A DNA stretch of 64,000 nt from a bacterium (GCA_019751945.1 JAIEMT010000014.1:118686-182685), one strand, 5' to 3'. Counted from the first letter of the stretch, positions 7,736-18,239 are shown. A program made the numbers and translations. Notes: generated from the letters alone by a model not told the origin.

Positions 7736-10489
7736 ATGGCTTTAGATCCTTCGAAGTACCCTCCGTCGAATACGCTCTACCTCGTTGATATCAGCTCGTT
7801 CATCTTTCGAGCGTTTTACGCCATTCGCACACTGAGCAATCGGAAGGGCGAACCGACGAATGCGGTCTATGGCGTGCTTCAAATGCTGACGAAGCTTGTG
7901 GATGATGCCAATCCTCAGTACCTCGCCATTGTTTATGATTCGAAGGAACCAGGAGTGCGAAAGCAACTCTATGCGGATTACAAAGCCAATCGCAGTGCAC
8001 CTCCGGATGATTTGCTTCCTCAGTTTGCTCGCATTGATGAGTTGGTGAGTAGTTTGGAAATGCCTTCTTGCCGTTTGTCGGGCATGGAAGCCGATGATTT
8101 GATTGCTACGCTCACTCGCAAGTGGTTGGCCGAATCGGCGGAACATCAGGTGGTCATCGTGAGTGGTGATAAGGACTTGATGCAGTTGGTGAACGGGCGC
8201 GTGAAGGTTTGGGACACGATGAACGGAAAGTTCTACGGAACTCCGGAAGTCGTAGAAAAATTCGGCGTCAACCCCGCTCAAGTTTTGGATTACCTGTCGT
8301 TGGTGGGGGACAGTTCGGACAATATTCCGGGTGTGCCCAGTATTGGTCCGAAGACAGCTACGGATTTACTCAAAGAGCATGGCACGCTTGAAGCGATTTT
8401 AGATGCTGCCAAACAAGAAAAGATTTCTGGAAAGAAGGGCGAGGTTCTTCGCAAGCACGTGCAAGACGCAGAGCTTTCGAAAAAGCTGGCGACACTTCAT
8501 TCGGATTTGAAGGTCGATCTGGATCGTTCGAAGCTGAAGTTTAAAATGGCCGTGAGTGAGAAGGCCATCGATCTCTTCAAAGAGCTCGACTTTCACACGA
8601 TGGTGAAAAAGTACACGGCTCAAGAATTTCCGGGCATGGAGCTTTCGAGTGCGCCTCCTTCCACCGCTGAAGTCGCTGCGGTGAAAATGAAAACACCGAC
8701 AGGTTTGAAGTTTGAAACCATTGCCACGGAAAAAGACCTCGATGCGGTGATTGCGAAGATTCTTAAGCGCGGAGAGTGTGGCTTTGACACTGAAACAGAT
8801 TCCCTCAATCCCCGGGTGGCAAAACTGGTTGGGATTGCACTTTCTTGCGATTTAGAGAGTGGCTACTACATTCCACTCGAGCACCGCGAGGGAAGGCAGC
8901 TTCCAAAGAAGATCGTTTTAGAAAAGCTCCGTCCGATTCTTGAGAATCCAAAGATTAAGAAGATTGGTCAAAATTTAAAATTCGATTACAGCATAATGAG
9001 CGCCCAAGGCGTCGTGATGGATGGAATTGGCGCCGACACCATGGTTGCCGCGTACATTATCCAGCCCGAGAGTCGTCACAACCTTCAGGCCTTGTCTCGG
9101 CAGTATCTCGACTATGAAGTGATGACCTATGAAGAGGTTTGCGGAAAGGGAAAAGACGAAATTACTTTCGATCAGATTCCGATCGAGAAGGCGACTCGTT
9201 ACTCTGCAGAAGATGCGTGGGTAGCACTCAAGCTCTGGCACACGCAGCAACCTCTCCTAGAAAAAGAGCGGTTGATGGAAGTTTTTGCAGAGGTGGATCT
9301 TCCACTAGTTCCTGTCTTGGCTCGGATGGAAATGCAGGGCGTTGCTATTGATGAGCCCTATTTGAAAGGGCTTTCACAAGAATTTGAGACGGATCTGAAA
9401 AAAATCGAAGAGAGAATAGGGGCCTATACCTCGAAGCCTATTAATTTGAATTCGACGAAGCAGCTTGCTCAGCTCCTATTTGAAGAATTGAAGCTCCCCG
9501 TGCAGAGTAAAACCAAAACGGGCTATTCCACCGATGCTTCTGTTTTAGAGGCGCTTTCTTCGTTGCATGAGGTGCCCCGGCTCCTTTTGGAATACCGAGA
9601 AATTACGAAATTAAAAGGAACCTATGTGGACCCTTTGCCGACCCTTCGAGATCCGGTGACGGGAAAGATTCATGCAGGTTTTCACCAGACAGTGGCTGCA
9701 ACGGGTCGATTGTCTAGTTCAGACCCCAATTTACAGAATATTCCAATTCGTTCCGATCGAGGAAAACGCATTCGCCAAGCGTTCATTGCTTCGCCCGGAA
9801 ATATTTTGGTGGCTGCGGACTATTCGCAGATTGAGCTTCGCTTGCTAGCTCATATGAGCGGCGATCCGGAACTGGTTCGCTCCTTTCAAAAAGACGAAGA
9901 CATCCATCGCCGGACGGCGAGCGAGATTTTCAGTATTGCACCTGAAAAAGTTTCGGACGAGCAACGAGGAGTAGCTAAGGCGATTAACTTTGGCCTGATG
10001 TACGGCAAAACCCCCTTTGGTCTTTCGCAGGAATTAAAAATTCCCCGGAAGGAAGCTCAAGAGATTATTGATCGATATTTTACTCGCTATAGCGGAGTGA
10101 AGAAATTTTTCGACAAACAGATCAGCGATGCCAAGGAGCGCGGGTGGACTTCCACTCTCAACGGCCGTAAGCGTTACTTCCCGGATATTCATTCGAAGAA
10201 CCACGCCGTTCGACAAAACGCAGAACGCATGGCCTTGAACGCGCCCTTACAGGGCACGGCTGCAGACTTAATCAAACAGGCGATGATTCATTTAGACGAA
10301 CAGCTCACGCGAAAAGGGTTTCAGGCCCGACTCATCATTCAAGTGCACGACGAGCTTCTCATTGATTGCCCGAAGAAAGAGGAAGAACCCGTGAAGGCGC
10401 TCCTCATTCATACGATGGAAAACGCTATGAAGCTTTCCGTTCCATTGAAAGTGAACGCTTCCAGTGGGCCTACCTGGAACGATCTCTAG
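7736..10489 (+). CDS. polA: DNA polymerase I
   Basis: 5' nuclease, 3'-5' exonuclease and polymerase motifs (VAADYSQIELRLLAHMSGD, KAINFGLMYGKTPFGLS, QVHDELLID). Confidence 0.97.
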   Translation: MALDPSKYPPSNTLYLVDISSFIFRAFYAIRTLSNRKGEPTNAVYGVLQMLTKLVDDANPQYLAIVYDSKEPGVRKQLYADYKANRSAPPDDLLPQFARIDELVSSLEMPSCRLSGMEADDLIATLTRKWLAESAEHQVVIVSGDKDLMQLVNGRVKVWDTMNGKFYGTPEVVEKFGVNPAQVLDYLSLVGDSSDNIPGVPSIGPKTATDLLKEHGTLEAILDAAKQEKISGKKGEVLRKHVQDAELSKKLATLHSDLKVDLDRSKLKFKMAVSEKAIDLFKELDFHTMVKKYTAQEFPGMELSSAPPSTAEVAAVKMKTPTGLKFETIATEKDLDAVIAKILKRGECGFDTETDSLNPRVAKLVGIALSCDLESGYYIPLEHREGRQLPKKIVLEKLRPILENPKIKKIGQNLKFDYSIMSAQGVVMDGIGADTMVAAYIIQPESRHNLQALSRQYLDYEVMTYEEVCGKGKDEITFDQIPIEKATRYSAEDAWVALKLWHTQQPLLEKERLMEVFAEVDLPLVPVLARMEMQGVAIDEPYLKGLSQEFETDLKKIEERIGAYTSKPINLNSTKQLAQLLFEELKLPVQSKTKTGYSTDASVLEALSSLHEVPRLLLEYREITKLKGTYVDPLPTLRDPVTGKIHAGFHQTVAATGRLSSSDPNLQNIPIRSDRGKRIRQAFIASPGNILVAADYSQIELRLLAHMSGDPELVRSFQKDEDIHRRTASEIFSIAPEKVSDEQRGVAKAINFGLMYGKTPFGLSQELKIPRKEAQEIIDRYFTRYSGVKKFFDKQISDAKERGWTSTLNGRKRYFPDIHSKNHAVRQNAERMALNAPLQGTAADLIKQAMIHLDEQLTRKGFQARLIIQVHDELLIDCPKKEEEPVKALLIHTMENAMKLSVPLKVNASSGPTWNDL

Positions 10490-11730
10490 AGCTCAATCCC
10501 AATTCCAGCATGCCAGATCTCGACCCGAGTGGTGGGGTTACTGCCATTGCGGCTGTCGAATGTGCTGTAGCCCGCATAAATTCTTCGGACGACGGGGATC
10601 CAGGGAATGTGTGCACCTAGGTGAACTTCTCCGCCGACGTGATCTCCATCCGTGCGCCATTTCTCGTAAATCACGCCGCCCTCCACGTAGAGGAAAAGAT
10701 ATTTTACCTTCACAAATCCCCGCGCAATCCAGCCGCTGGTGCTGTCTTGTTGGCCGGGAGAGTTACTGACGCCAAAACCGCCGATGCCCGGACGGAAATA
10801 AATCTTTGGCAGATAAGGCGTGCCGAAGGAAAGAATTTTAAGCTCGGGATTGAGTGTGATTTCGCCCCCGTTGAGCTTTGTTCTGTTGGTGGAAGGTATT
10901 GTTGTGATGGTCATAAAGCGACCGCCCAAATCGATGTTCCAGAGACGGAAGAAGGGGTCTTCGTTCTTAGCTTCTTCTTTCTTTTCCTCGGGTTTTTGTT
11001 CCAGCTCCTTCTTTTCTTCGAGCTTTGCTTCTGGTTTGTCACTAGGAGCCGCCGATCCCGAATCATTCGATCCCTTGGCAAAATCAGGGAGATCTTTTCC
11101 TTGGAAAACCTTCGCTTCACCGATCCCACTCGGGGTGGCTTCAATCATTTTACCTGCTGCCAGCTGAGTGGAATCTCCAGCAATCAGGGCGTGCTCCGAT
11201 TTCGCGATTTCAACGGTTCCTTGGGTCGTGAAGAAATTAAAATTTCCTGTGGAACCCGCGCCGTTGACGACAAACTCTGTACCCCGGACACCCATCACCG
11301 CACTTCGGGTGCGCAACGTGAATCGAAGCTTCTTTTTCAAGGCCTGATCGACTTGAGAGCTGACTTTGTGAAATCCGCCCTTCACTCCGCCCTCGCGAAG
11401 CGTTCCACTCTGCCCCAGTTTTTCAGCATCTGGATTGATTTCAAATTGGGTGCCGGGAGAAAGGGTGAGGAGATCGCGCTCCTTAGGTTCTGTTTTTCCC
11501 TTTTGGGAGTCGATTTCCAGAATCAAGGTTTGTTTTTCTCCGGCAAAAACAATGTCTCCGACTTGAATAGGATCAGCTTGCTTGATTTGAATTTCTTTTC
11601 CGCCGCGCTCGATTTTAATTTGATTCTGAGGCTCTCCCTGAATTTCAACGAGCTGAACCGTTTTAGCCTCAGCAGAAGAGATCCATCCAAAGATAACGCC
11701 AATAGTCAACACTGTGCGGAAAGTAGTCAT
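10486..11730 (-). CDS. FecR-domain secreted protein
   Basis: Signal peptide MTTFRTVLTIGVIFGWISSAEA; FecR-like RTRSAVMGVRGTEFVV; KKEL/E-rich linker; C-terminal beta-rich domain. Confidence 0.75.
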   Translation of the reverse strand: MTTFRTVLTIGVIFGWISSAEAKTVQLVEIQGEPQNQIKIERGGKEIQIKQADPIQVGDIVFAGEKQTLILEIDSQKGKTEPKERDLLTLSPGTQFEINPDAEKLGQSGTLREGGVKGGFHKVSSQVDQALKKKLRFTLRTRSAVMGVRGTEFVVNGAGSTGNFNFFTTQGTVEIAKSEHALIAGDSTQLAAGKMIEATPSGIGEAKVFQGKDLPDFAKGSNDSGSAAPSDKPEAKLEEKKELEQKPEEKKEEAKNEDPFFRLWNIDLGGRFMTITTIPSTNRTKLNGGEITLNPELKILSFGTPYLPKIYFRPGIGGFGVSNSPGQQDSTSGWIARGFVKVKYLFLYVEGGVIYEKWRTDGDHVGGEVHLGAHIPWIPVVRRIYAGYSTFDSRNGSNPTTRVEIWHAGIGIEL

Positions 11731-11781
11731 AGGTTGTTCTACTTTACTGGGTGCCTTTGATTTGTCAAAATCATTGCCACC

Positions 11782-13434
11782 ATGCGCCGCATGAATGCCC
11801 AGCAAACTGGATGGAGTGTTCTGTTTTTTCTCCTGATATCTTGCGCAGTTCTCTACTCTCAGATTTTTCTATATTCACAGAATACTTTACTTTGGAACGG
11901 GCGATGGATTGTTGAGAAACGAGAGGCAAAAATGCTTCTCATGGGTGCCGACGAAATGCTTTTGTCGCGAGCCCCGCTTTCTCAGAATCAACTCCACTTG
12001 GGAAGTTTCTACGGTTTTCAAAGGCTTCGGTATTACAGAGCGATTCGCCCATCCTCTATCGAGATGGAAGTGGCCGTACCGCAGGGAGGATACCTCGAGC
12101 TTCAGTTGGATTCAGGAAAGGGTGCTTTCTCACTGCTTCGTTTCAGTGCTAGCCCCGAGTTTCCGTCAGGATATTTTTTAGGGAAGGATTCCGAAAAATT
12201 GGAGCTCTTGTCGTCCCTTCCTGAAATTCCAGAAGGAACATGGCAGAGGCTGAAATTCGAGTTTCGAGAAAATCGATGGATTGCCAGTCTCAATTCAAAA
12301 CAATGGTTTGCATTGGAAGACTTGGCACCTCCCCATGGTCAGATGACCTTAGGAACTGGATCTCGAGGTGTCGATATTCGATCCGTTCAAATCGGGGAAG
12401 GTTCTGCGACCACCTTAGAAACATTTGAAAACAGCAGAGATTTCCCACGAGTTTTTCTGTTTTTTCTGTGCGTACTGACTGCTCTGAGCTTGGTGTTGGC
12501 AAAAAGAAGTTCAAAACCTGTTTTTGCGGCTGTCCTGGCGAGCGGTATTTTTTTCTTTCTTGGTGTCGGATACTTCAGTTTTGATTATTTTTACTGGTCT
12601 AAGAAGGAAGTTTGCTCGCTCACTCGTCCTTGGAGTTCAGATTTTCGTTCTCGGTTGGATTTAACCGTTGAAGCCGTTCGGTATGAACTCTTCCAAGGAC
12701 TCGGAAGGTGGATGTCTTACGGGTACCCAGACCTCAGATCGGTGATTGAGGCTCGATATATTCCGAAGCGCTATATCGAGGGGCCGTTTTTCTGTTCTTC
12801 CGGCGGAGAATGCTCTTTTGGCAAAGTGCCTCCTCCTTCAGAAAATCATTCCGCGCGCTGGATGCTAGTGGGAACTTCGCAGGCGATGGGGGCTGGTGCA
12901 AAAAATCTCTCTGAATCTTTTTTTTCGAAGACCCATCAGCTTCTCAGAAAAGAATGGAAGCGTCCCTTAGAAGGGTTGAATATTTCGGTCTCTGGATCGA
13001 ACGGCGTGGACCTCTTTTCTCGTTTCCAGCAAAAGTATCAAGATTTTAGACCGGACTTCATGGTCATTAATCTTTCTATTAATGGTGACGAACCCACGCT
13101 AGAAGCTGGCTTAGAAAAGTTTTTGAATTGGAATCAAATACGGGGGATCCGGACACTGCTCTTGAAGGAAGCGGTAGACCAGGAAAATGACGGATTTAAA
13201 AGGAGATATGAAATCATTTCCCGTTTGGCGCGAAAGTACCAGGTTCCTACCTTAGATATGCATTCGTACCTTTTTGCGCCAGGAGTACGTCAGTCCGGGA
13301 AGATCTGGTGGGACTTGATCCACCTGACTAATTATGGACAAACACTTGTTTCAGAAAAGCTGGCTCCTGCTATTTTGGAAACTTGGACGGACGCTAGTAA
13401 ACCGGGCCCAAGGGGCGGCGTCCCACCCGGGTAA
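11782..13434 (+). CDS. Membrane-anchored protein with lectin/LamG-like N-terminal domain and SGNH-hydrolase-like C-terminal domain
   Basis: N-terminal TM, beta-rich domain, internal TM (VFLFFLCVLTALSLVLA), MLVGTSQAMGAG and DLIHLTNYGQTLVSEKL motifs. Confidence 0.6.
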   Translation: MRRMNAQQTGWSVLFFLLISCAVLYSQIFLYSQNTLLWNGRWIVEKREAKMLLMGADEMLLSRAPLSQNQLHLGSFYGFQRLRYYRAIRPSSIEMEVAVPQGGYLELQLDSGKGAFSLLRFSASPEFPSGYFLGKDSEKLELLSSLPEIPEGTWQRLKFEFRENRWIASLNSKQWFALEDLAPPHGQMTLGTGSRGVDIRSVQIGEGSATTLETFENSRDFPRVFLFFLCVLTALSLVLAKRSSKPVFAAVLASGIFFFLGVGYFSFDYFYWSKKEVCSLTRPWSSDFRSRLDLTVEAVRYELFQGLGRWMSYGYPDLRSVIEARYIPKRYIEGPFFCSSGGECSFGKVPPPSENHSARWMLVGTSQAMGAGAKNLSESFFSKTHQLLRKEWKRPLEGLNISVSGSNGVDLFSRFQQKYQDFRPDFMVINLSINGDEPTLEAGLEKFLNWNQIRGIRTLLLKEAVDQENDGFKRRYEIISRLARKYQVPTLDMHSYLFAPGVRQSGKIWWDLIHLTNYGQTLVSEKLAPAILETWTDASKPGPRGGVPPG

Positions 13435-13918
13435 GGACTTCCGTGCGGAAGCGAATCCAAGGTTGCTCCACGAGCTTCGCCGCTTTTTTTGAAATTTCAG
13501 GGGGCAGGGGAAGGTTGTGAACCCACTCTTTGGCTTGGAAGATCGCCTCTTCAGCAAGCTGCAACCCGGCCTCATTGTTCCCTCGATGAATTCGAGAATT
13601 TAAATCGATCGGACTTTCAATGTACGCCCGGTAGTGAGGGTACGCCCAAACATGAAAAGTCAGGACCTCTGAAAGTCCCAGCTCTGAGATGGTGCTTTCC
13701 AACTCCGCATACGCCGAACGCTCCGAGCGGGTGTTCTCCGGTGGGTCGAGCGGTCCCAGCTTGTGTAAAACAGAAAGCGTCGGCAGCGGCGGCTCTTCCT
13801 GCTCTCCCGCTGCTTCCAGAATTTCCAAAAGTTCCTCTTCTCCCAAAAGCGCAGCCAAGCGAACCAGGGTTTGCCCGTGAGCCGAGAGTAGCAGGATGAG
13901 GAAATCAACGAGTCTCAT
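13394..13918 (-). CDS. Hypothetical protein
   Basis: 174 aa ORF in the minus-strand operon; 41-bp convergent overlap with 11782..13434. Confidence 0.55.
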   Translation of the reverse strand: MRLVDFLILLLSAHGQTLVRLAALLGEEELLEILEAAGEQEEPPLPTLSVLHKLGPLDPPENTRSERSAYAELESTISELGLSEVLTFHVWAYPHYRAYIESPIDLNSRIHRGNNEAGLQLAEEAIFQAKEWVHNLPLPPEISKKAAKLVEQPWIRFRTEVLTRVGRRPLGPVY

Positions 13919-13930
13919 TACCTTGGGAGG

Positions 13931-14602
13931 TTATGATTTTTTTGATGAAAAGAGAAGTTTCCAGTGAGGGGGAGTGGGTTTTTGTGAGACTCCCGGAAGG
14001 TGTTCTAGGCTGATACTGGGCTCTTTAAAATCAGGTTTCATGACAATGAGCCAGCGCCCCTTCCAGTGGTCTTGGAAACCCGCGACTGCAGCCGCATCTT
14101 GGGCGGCCTCGCAAAAAAGAATCACTCCGTGGGGAAGCATTCCGTCTGAAAGGGCGGTGTTCCAATCCTCGACTTTTTCAATCTGCACCCAGGTATCGAG
14201 CGTCCAAAAGTTCCATCCGAGCGAGGCGGCTTCTGCAGCGATTTCGTTTTCCCAGAGTCGGTCGTAGCGTTCAAACTTTTCCTTTTCGACATAGGAAAAG
14301 AGCTGCTGAGGTAAAAGGCGCGTTCTCTTTTTTAATCGGTCTGCTGTGGAAAACACTTCCATCAGAGCCCCATCGAGCTTGCCAGCGGTTCGGAGCAATT
14401 CGAGCTTATCTTCCCAAACCTTAATTTCCTTGGCTTGGTCTCGATTGCCTTGAGCAAGGCACTTGGATTTCTCTAAATGGAGATCTCGGGAAAGGTCGCG
14501 CAAGATGGCAAGGCGGAGAAGATTGGACTCTTCCATTCCTTGATAGTCATTCCAGCGTTCAGATCGTTGTGCGACCAGATCTTCCAGAGGATTGGCGCTC
14601 AT
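13931..14602 (-). CDS. Hypothetical protein
   Basis: 223 aa ORF, 4-bp overlap with the upstream gene. Confidence 0.6.
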   Translation of the reverse strand: MSANPLEDLVAQRSERWNDYQGMEESNLLRLAILRDLSRDLHLEKSKCLAQGNRDQAKEIKVWEDKLELLRTAGKLDGALMEVFSTADRLKKRTRLLPQQLFSYVEKEKFERYDRLWENEIAAEAASLGWNFWTLDTWVQIEKVEDWNTALSDGMLPHGVILFCEAAQDAAAVAGFQDHWKGRWLIVMKPDFKEPSISLEHLPGVSQKPTPPHWKLLFSSKKS

Positions 14603-15063
14603 AGCTCTTCGTCGGAATCCGATTGAAGAATGGGGGAGAGGAGTACAGATCCCGGAACGCGCTTCCGGTAGGCATCCGTATTCTTAATCTTGGTTTGAAC
14701 TTCTTCGATGGGAACTTCTTCAAAGGCTCCGTCATCTTTCTTATCCGCTTGGGCGCGATGTTCCGCCAAGGTCATGAGAGCTTTGATGAGATCCTGATCA
14801 GCAATCGGAATATTTGGAATAATCGAATTCGTGGCCGGAGCAGGCACAACTTTTTTCGGGCTTTCAGCGGCTTTCTTTTTTTCCGCAGCCTCTTCAAGTG
14901 CCTTTGCTTCGGCCTTCAATGCTTCGGTAGCAGCAGCAACCTGAGCCTGAGTAAATGGAGCCAACGAACCCAGTAGTGCCAGATTCTCCAAAGTGGAATC
15001 CAGCCCTTTAGAATTCCCGGCGCCAATCAATTCCTGGATAAGTTTTTTTACTGGAAGGTCCAA
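14599..15063 (-). CDS. Hypothetical protein, Ala/Lys-rich coiled region
   Basis: 154 aa ORF, overlapping start with the upstream gene end. Confidence 0.6.
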   Translation of the reverse strand: MDLPVKKLIQELIGAGNSKGLDSTLENLALLGSLAPFTQAQVAAATEALKAEAKALEEAAEKKKAAESPKKVVPAPATNSIIPNIPIADQDLIKALMTLAEHRAQADKKDDGAFEEVPIEEVQTKIKNTDAYRKRVPGSVLLSPILQSDSDEEL

Positions 15064-15482
15064 AGTTCGATGTCCCCCAGAAGTTTTTGAAGTTTTTCGT
15101 CGCTGATTTTTGCAAAGTCAGTTTTTGAAATACCGATCTGAGTGACCTTGAGTGATTGGAGATTTTTTGAAACCGCGGTCCAATTCTGATCTGTGATTTT
15201 TCCGCGGGATCCATCGTCGGGGAGGTAACCCCCGCCGACGAGGAAGAGGTGAAAAACTTTCTTCCCACGCTGAACCGGAATGTAAACACTTTCACCCGCT
15301 TTGCCGGAGATGGCGCCCGACTTTAAGCAGTTCGAAATGGTTCCTTGAAAGCGCCAATCCAAAAGACCAGCGATACCGTGGAGGGGACGTTCATTTTCGT
15401 GAAAGCTGGCCACAAAGGCCGTGATTTTTCCTTCGGATAGGGCTTGATCTAAACTTTGATCCGCCATGTTGATGATTGGCAT
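15048..15482 (-). CDS. Protein resembling the M17 leucyl aminopeptidase N-terminal (macro-like) domain only
   Basis: Fold-level resemblance (GKAGESVYIPVQRGKKVFHLFLVGGG); no catalytic peptidase domain follows. Confidence 0.5.
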   Translation of the reverse strand: MPIINMADQSLDQALSEGKITAFVASFHENERPLHGIAGLLDWRFQGTISNCLKSGAISGKAGESVYIPVQRGKKVFHLFLVGGGYLPDDGSRGKITDQNWTAVSKNLQSLKVTQIGISKTDFAKISDEKLQKLLGDIELWTFQ

Positions 15483-15539
15483 GCTGCGCAGTCCCCCTGA
15501 GTAAAATTATACTCAAGACTGGGCTGAGAACAAAGCGCT

Positions 15540-15986
15540 CTATTCAGACTCTTTTGAAGAGGAGCCGGGGGCAGAATTTTCCCGGTGGTAGGCGTCCAGA
15601 ATGCCATTAATGAAGCTGGGGCTTTCTGAGGACCCAAACTGCTTCGCCAATTCAATGGCTTCGTCAATACTGACGGAGGCCGGGATGTCTTTGAAGTTCT
15701 GCATCTCGTAGAGCGCCATTCGCAGGAGGTTCCGATCGATCACGCTCATTCGACTCAATTTCCAGTGAGTGGCATGTTTCTCGAGGGTTTGGTCCAAAGC
15801 CTCCCGATGTTGAACGGTGCCGCGCACGAGCTCGCCAGCAAAATCCCGCAGCTTTTCGGGAACCTTAAAATGTTCGAAGTGCTTGTGGATCGCCCCGTCC
15901 AATTCAACGCCAGTCGGAAAGCTCCCCACATCGTATTCATATAAAATTTGAAGCGCTATTTCTCGTGCAAGGTGGCGGGATTTCAT
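15540..15986 (-). CDS. nusB: Transcription antitermination factor NusB
   Basis: SRHLAREIALQILYEYD ... SVIDRNLLRMALYEM ... PASVSIDEAIELAKQFGSSESPSFINGILDAY. Confidence 0.95.
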   Translation of the reverse strand: MKSRHLAREIALQILYEYDVGSFPTGVELDGAIHKHFEHFKVPEKLRDFAGELVRGTVQHREALDQTLEKHATHWKLSRMSVIDRNLLRMALYEMQNFKDIPASVSIDEAIELAKQFGSSESPSFINGILDAYHRENSAPGSSSKESE

Positions 15987-16507
15987 TTCGTCACCTCAGG
16001 AGCATCGCTTTTTCCGTCTTTAAAAATTGGGAAGGTGGGTTCGTTATCCGGAATGGGTTGGGGTTCCGTTTGTTGCAGCTCGGCTACAAATTCCTCAACA
16101 TCCCGAAACTCTCGATACACAGATGAAAAGCGAACGTACGCGACTTTGTCGATCTGGTGTAATTCGCTCATCACCATCTGCCCAATGGTTTTTGCAGGAA
16201 TTTCTTTTAACCCAATGCTCTGCATTTTCTTTTCGATGCGACCGACTGTTTCTTCGAGCATCTGAGTTGTCACGGGCCGCTTTTGGCAGGCCTTCATCAA
16301 GCCGCTCAAGATTTTATCGCGATCATAAGTTTCTCGACGGCCATCTTTTTTTATGACGACCGGCATGACTTCTTCAACGCGTTCGTAGGTGGTGAATCGG
16401 CCCTCGCAGCGGAGACACTCTCGGCGACGGCGGGTGAGGTCGGCCGTCTGATTGAGACGCGAATCGATCACCTTCGTATCGGGAGTAGAGCAATAGGGGC
16501 ACTTCAT
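15983..16507 (-). CDS. nrdR: Transcriptional repressor NrdR
   Basis: MKCPYCSTPDTKVIDSR zinc ribbon, RRRECLRCEGRFTTYE, ATP-cone. Confidence 0.97.
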   Translation of the reverse strand: MKCPYCSTPDTKVIDSRLNQTADLTRRRRECLRCEGRFTTYERVEEVMPVVIKKDGRRETYDRDKILSGLMKACQKRPVTTQMLEETVGRIEKKMQSIGLKEIPAKTIGQMVMSELHQIDKVAYVRFSSVYREFRDVEEFVAELQQTEPQPIPDNEPTFPIFKDGKSDAPEVTK

Positions 16508-16535
16508 GACTGACTCCCCTTGTATCCTAATCGAC

Positions 16536-17792
16536 TCAGTGTTTAAAGAGCGGAAATTTCGAGCAAAGTTCGCGGACTTGAGAACGAATCTGGCGCAGGG
16601 TCTCGGGGTTTCCTTTGCTAGAAACAGTTTCGGATATCCATTTCGCCATGGCTTTCATTTCGGATTGGCCCATGCCCCGAGTGGTGACTGCAGGCACCCC
16701 AATGCGAATACCGCTAGTCACAAATGGACTGCGCTTCTCGTTGGGAACGGTGTTCTTGTTCACCGTAATGCCGGCGTGATCGAGCCAGGCTTCAGCATCT
16801 TTACCAGTCACTTCGCCATCGCCCGTTTGGGTGAGATCGACCAGGAGGAGGTGATTGTCCGTACCTTTTGTGACCAGGCTGAAGCCTTTCGCCATCAGTT
16901 CTTCTGCTAGGGTTTTTGCGTTGACCAAGATTTGCTTTTGATAGGCCCTAAACCCGGGTTGCAATGCTTCGCCGAAAGAAACCGCCTTAGCTGCGATCAC
17001 GTGCATCAGAGGCCCCCCCTGAATTCCTGGGAAGATCAGCGAGTTCACAGCCTTCAATCGATCATTCGAACAGAGAATCAAACCGCCACGGGGACCACGC
17101 AAAGTCTTGTGGGTGGTGGAAGTCGTGTAAGTCGCATGAGGAATCGGTGTGGGGTGAAGGCCTGCGGCGACCAATCCCGCGATATGGGCCATGTCGACCA
17201 CAAAATGGGCGTCCACTTCTTTAGCAATGCCCGCAATGGTTTCGAAATCAATGATGCGTGGATAGGCGCTAGCCCCTGCGACGATGACTTTCGGGCGATT
17301 TTCTTTCGCGAGTTTTCGAAGCACCTCGTAATCGAGGAGGTGAGTCTCGGGATGAACTCCGTAACTCACCACCTTATAGAGTTTTCCGCTGAAGTTGGCA
17401 GGGCTGCCATGAGTGAGGTGTCCTCCGTTGGACAAACTCATTCCAAGCATCGTATCTCCAGGAGCCATCAAGCTCATGTACACGGCCATATTGGCTTGGG
17501 ATCCCGAATGCGGCTGAACGTTGGCGGCTTCTGAGCCAAAAATTTTGCAGATGCGCGAGATAGCCAGCGATTCGACTTCATCTACAAACTCACAGCCACC
17601 GTAGTAGCGCTTTCCAGGATACCCTTCGGCGTACTTGTTGGTGAGGACAGATCCCTGTGCTTCTAAAACCGCCGCGCTGACATAGTTTTCAGAAGCGATG
17701 AGCTCAAGGCCCTCGTGTTGACGGCGTTTTTCTTTTTCGATCATTTCGAAAAGAGATGGATCAGAACTTTGTAGCTGGGGAAGCTGGCTCAT
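16536..17792 (-). CDS. glyA: Serine hydroxymethyltransferase
   Basis: [54 protein letters not shown]. Confidence 0.97.
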   Translation of the reverse strand: MSQLPQLQSSDPSLFEMIEKEKRRQHEGLELIASENYVSAAVLEAQGSVLTNKYAEGYPGKRYYGGCEFVDEVESLAISRICKIFGSEAANVQPHSGSQANMAVYMSLMAPGDTMLGMSLSNGGHLTHGSPANFSGKLYKVVSYGVHPETHLLDYEVLRKLAKENRPKVIVAGASAYPRIIDFETIAGIAKEVDAHFVVDMAHIAGLVAAGLHPTPIPHATYTTSTTHKTLRGPRGGLILCSNDRLKAVNSLIFPGIQGGPLMHVIAAKAVSFGEALQPGFRAYQKQILVNAKTLAEELMAKGFSLVTKGTDNHLLLVDLTQTGDGEVTGKDAEAWLDHAGITVNKNTVPNEKRSPFVTSGIRIGVPAVTTRGMGQSEMKAMAKWISETVSSKGNPETLRQIRSQVRELCSKFPLFKH

Positions 17793-17801
17793 GTAAAACC
17801 T

Positions 17802-18239
17802 CTACTTGGATTCGATGTCGGAAATTTTCTTAACTCGAGCTAAGTGACGCTGGTCTTGGGAGCCCGGAGTTTTAATCCACGCACGAATAATTTCAGCGGC
17901 GTATTCGGGTGCCACAATTCTAGATCCGAGGCAAAGCACGTTAGCGTGATTATGTTCTCGAGAGAGCTGCGCCGAAACAGGGTTTTCAACAACAGCGGCA
18001 CGAATTCCCTTCACTTTATTTGCGGCGATGCTCATTCCGATTCCAGTTCCGCAGATCAGTACGCCTAAAGGGGCGGTGCCTTTCAAGATTTCTTTAGAAA
18101 GCTTTTCGGCAAAATCGGGATAGTCCACTCGATCGGCTGTAGCAGGGCCTAGATCCGTCCACTGAAACTCTGGAAGGAGTTTTAGAATCTTTTGCTTGTG
18201 ATCGAAGCCCGCGTGATCTGCGGCGATCAAGATTTTCAT
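17802..18239 (-). CDS. rpiB: Ribose-5-phosphate isomerase B
   Basis: IAADHAGFDHKQ ... GVLICGTGIGMSIAANKVKGIRAA. Confidence 0.93.
   Translation of the reverse strand: MKILIAADHAGFDHKQKILKLLPEFQWTDLGPATADRVDYPDFAEKLSKEILKGTAPLGVLICGTGIGMSIAANKVKGIRAAVVENPVSAQLSREHNHANVLCLGSRIVAPEYAAEIIRAWIKTPGSQDQRHLARVKKISDIESK

Noticed and set aside
10621-11760. 379-aa plus-strand ORF
   Set aside because: Antisense to the FecR-domain gene, which has a signal peptide and recognisable domain; the plus-strand product is low-complexity Phe/Leu-rich, typical of a shadow ORF
16932-17534. 200-aa plus-strand ORF
   Set aside because: Antisense to glyA
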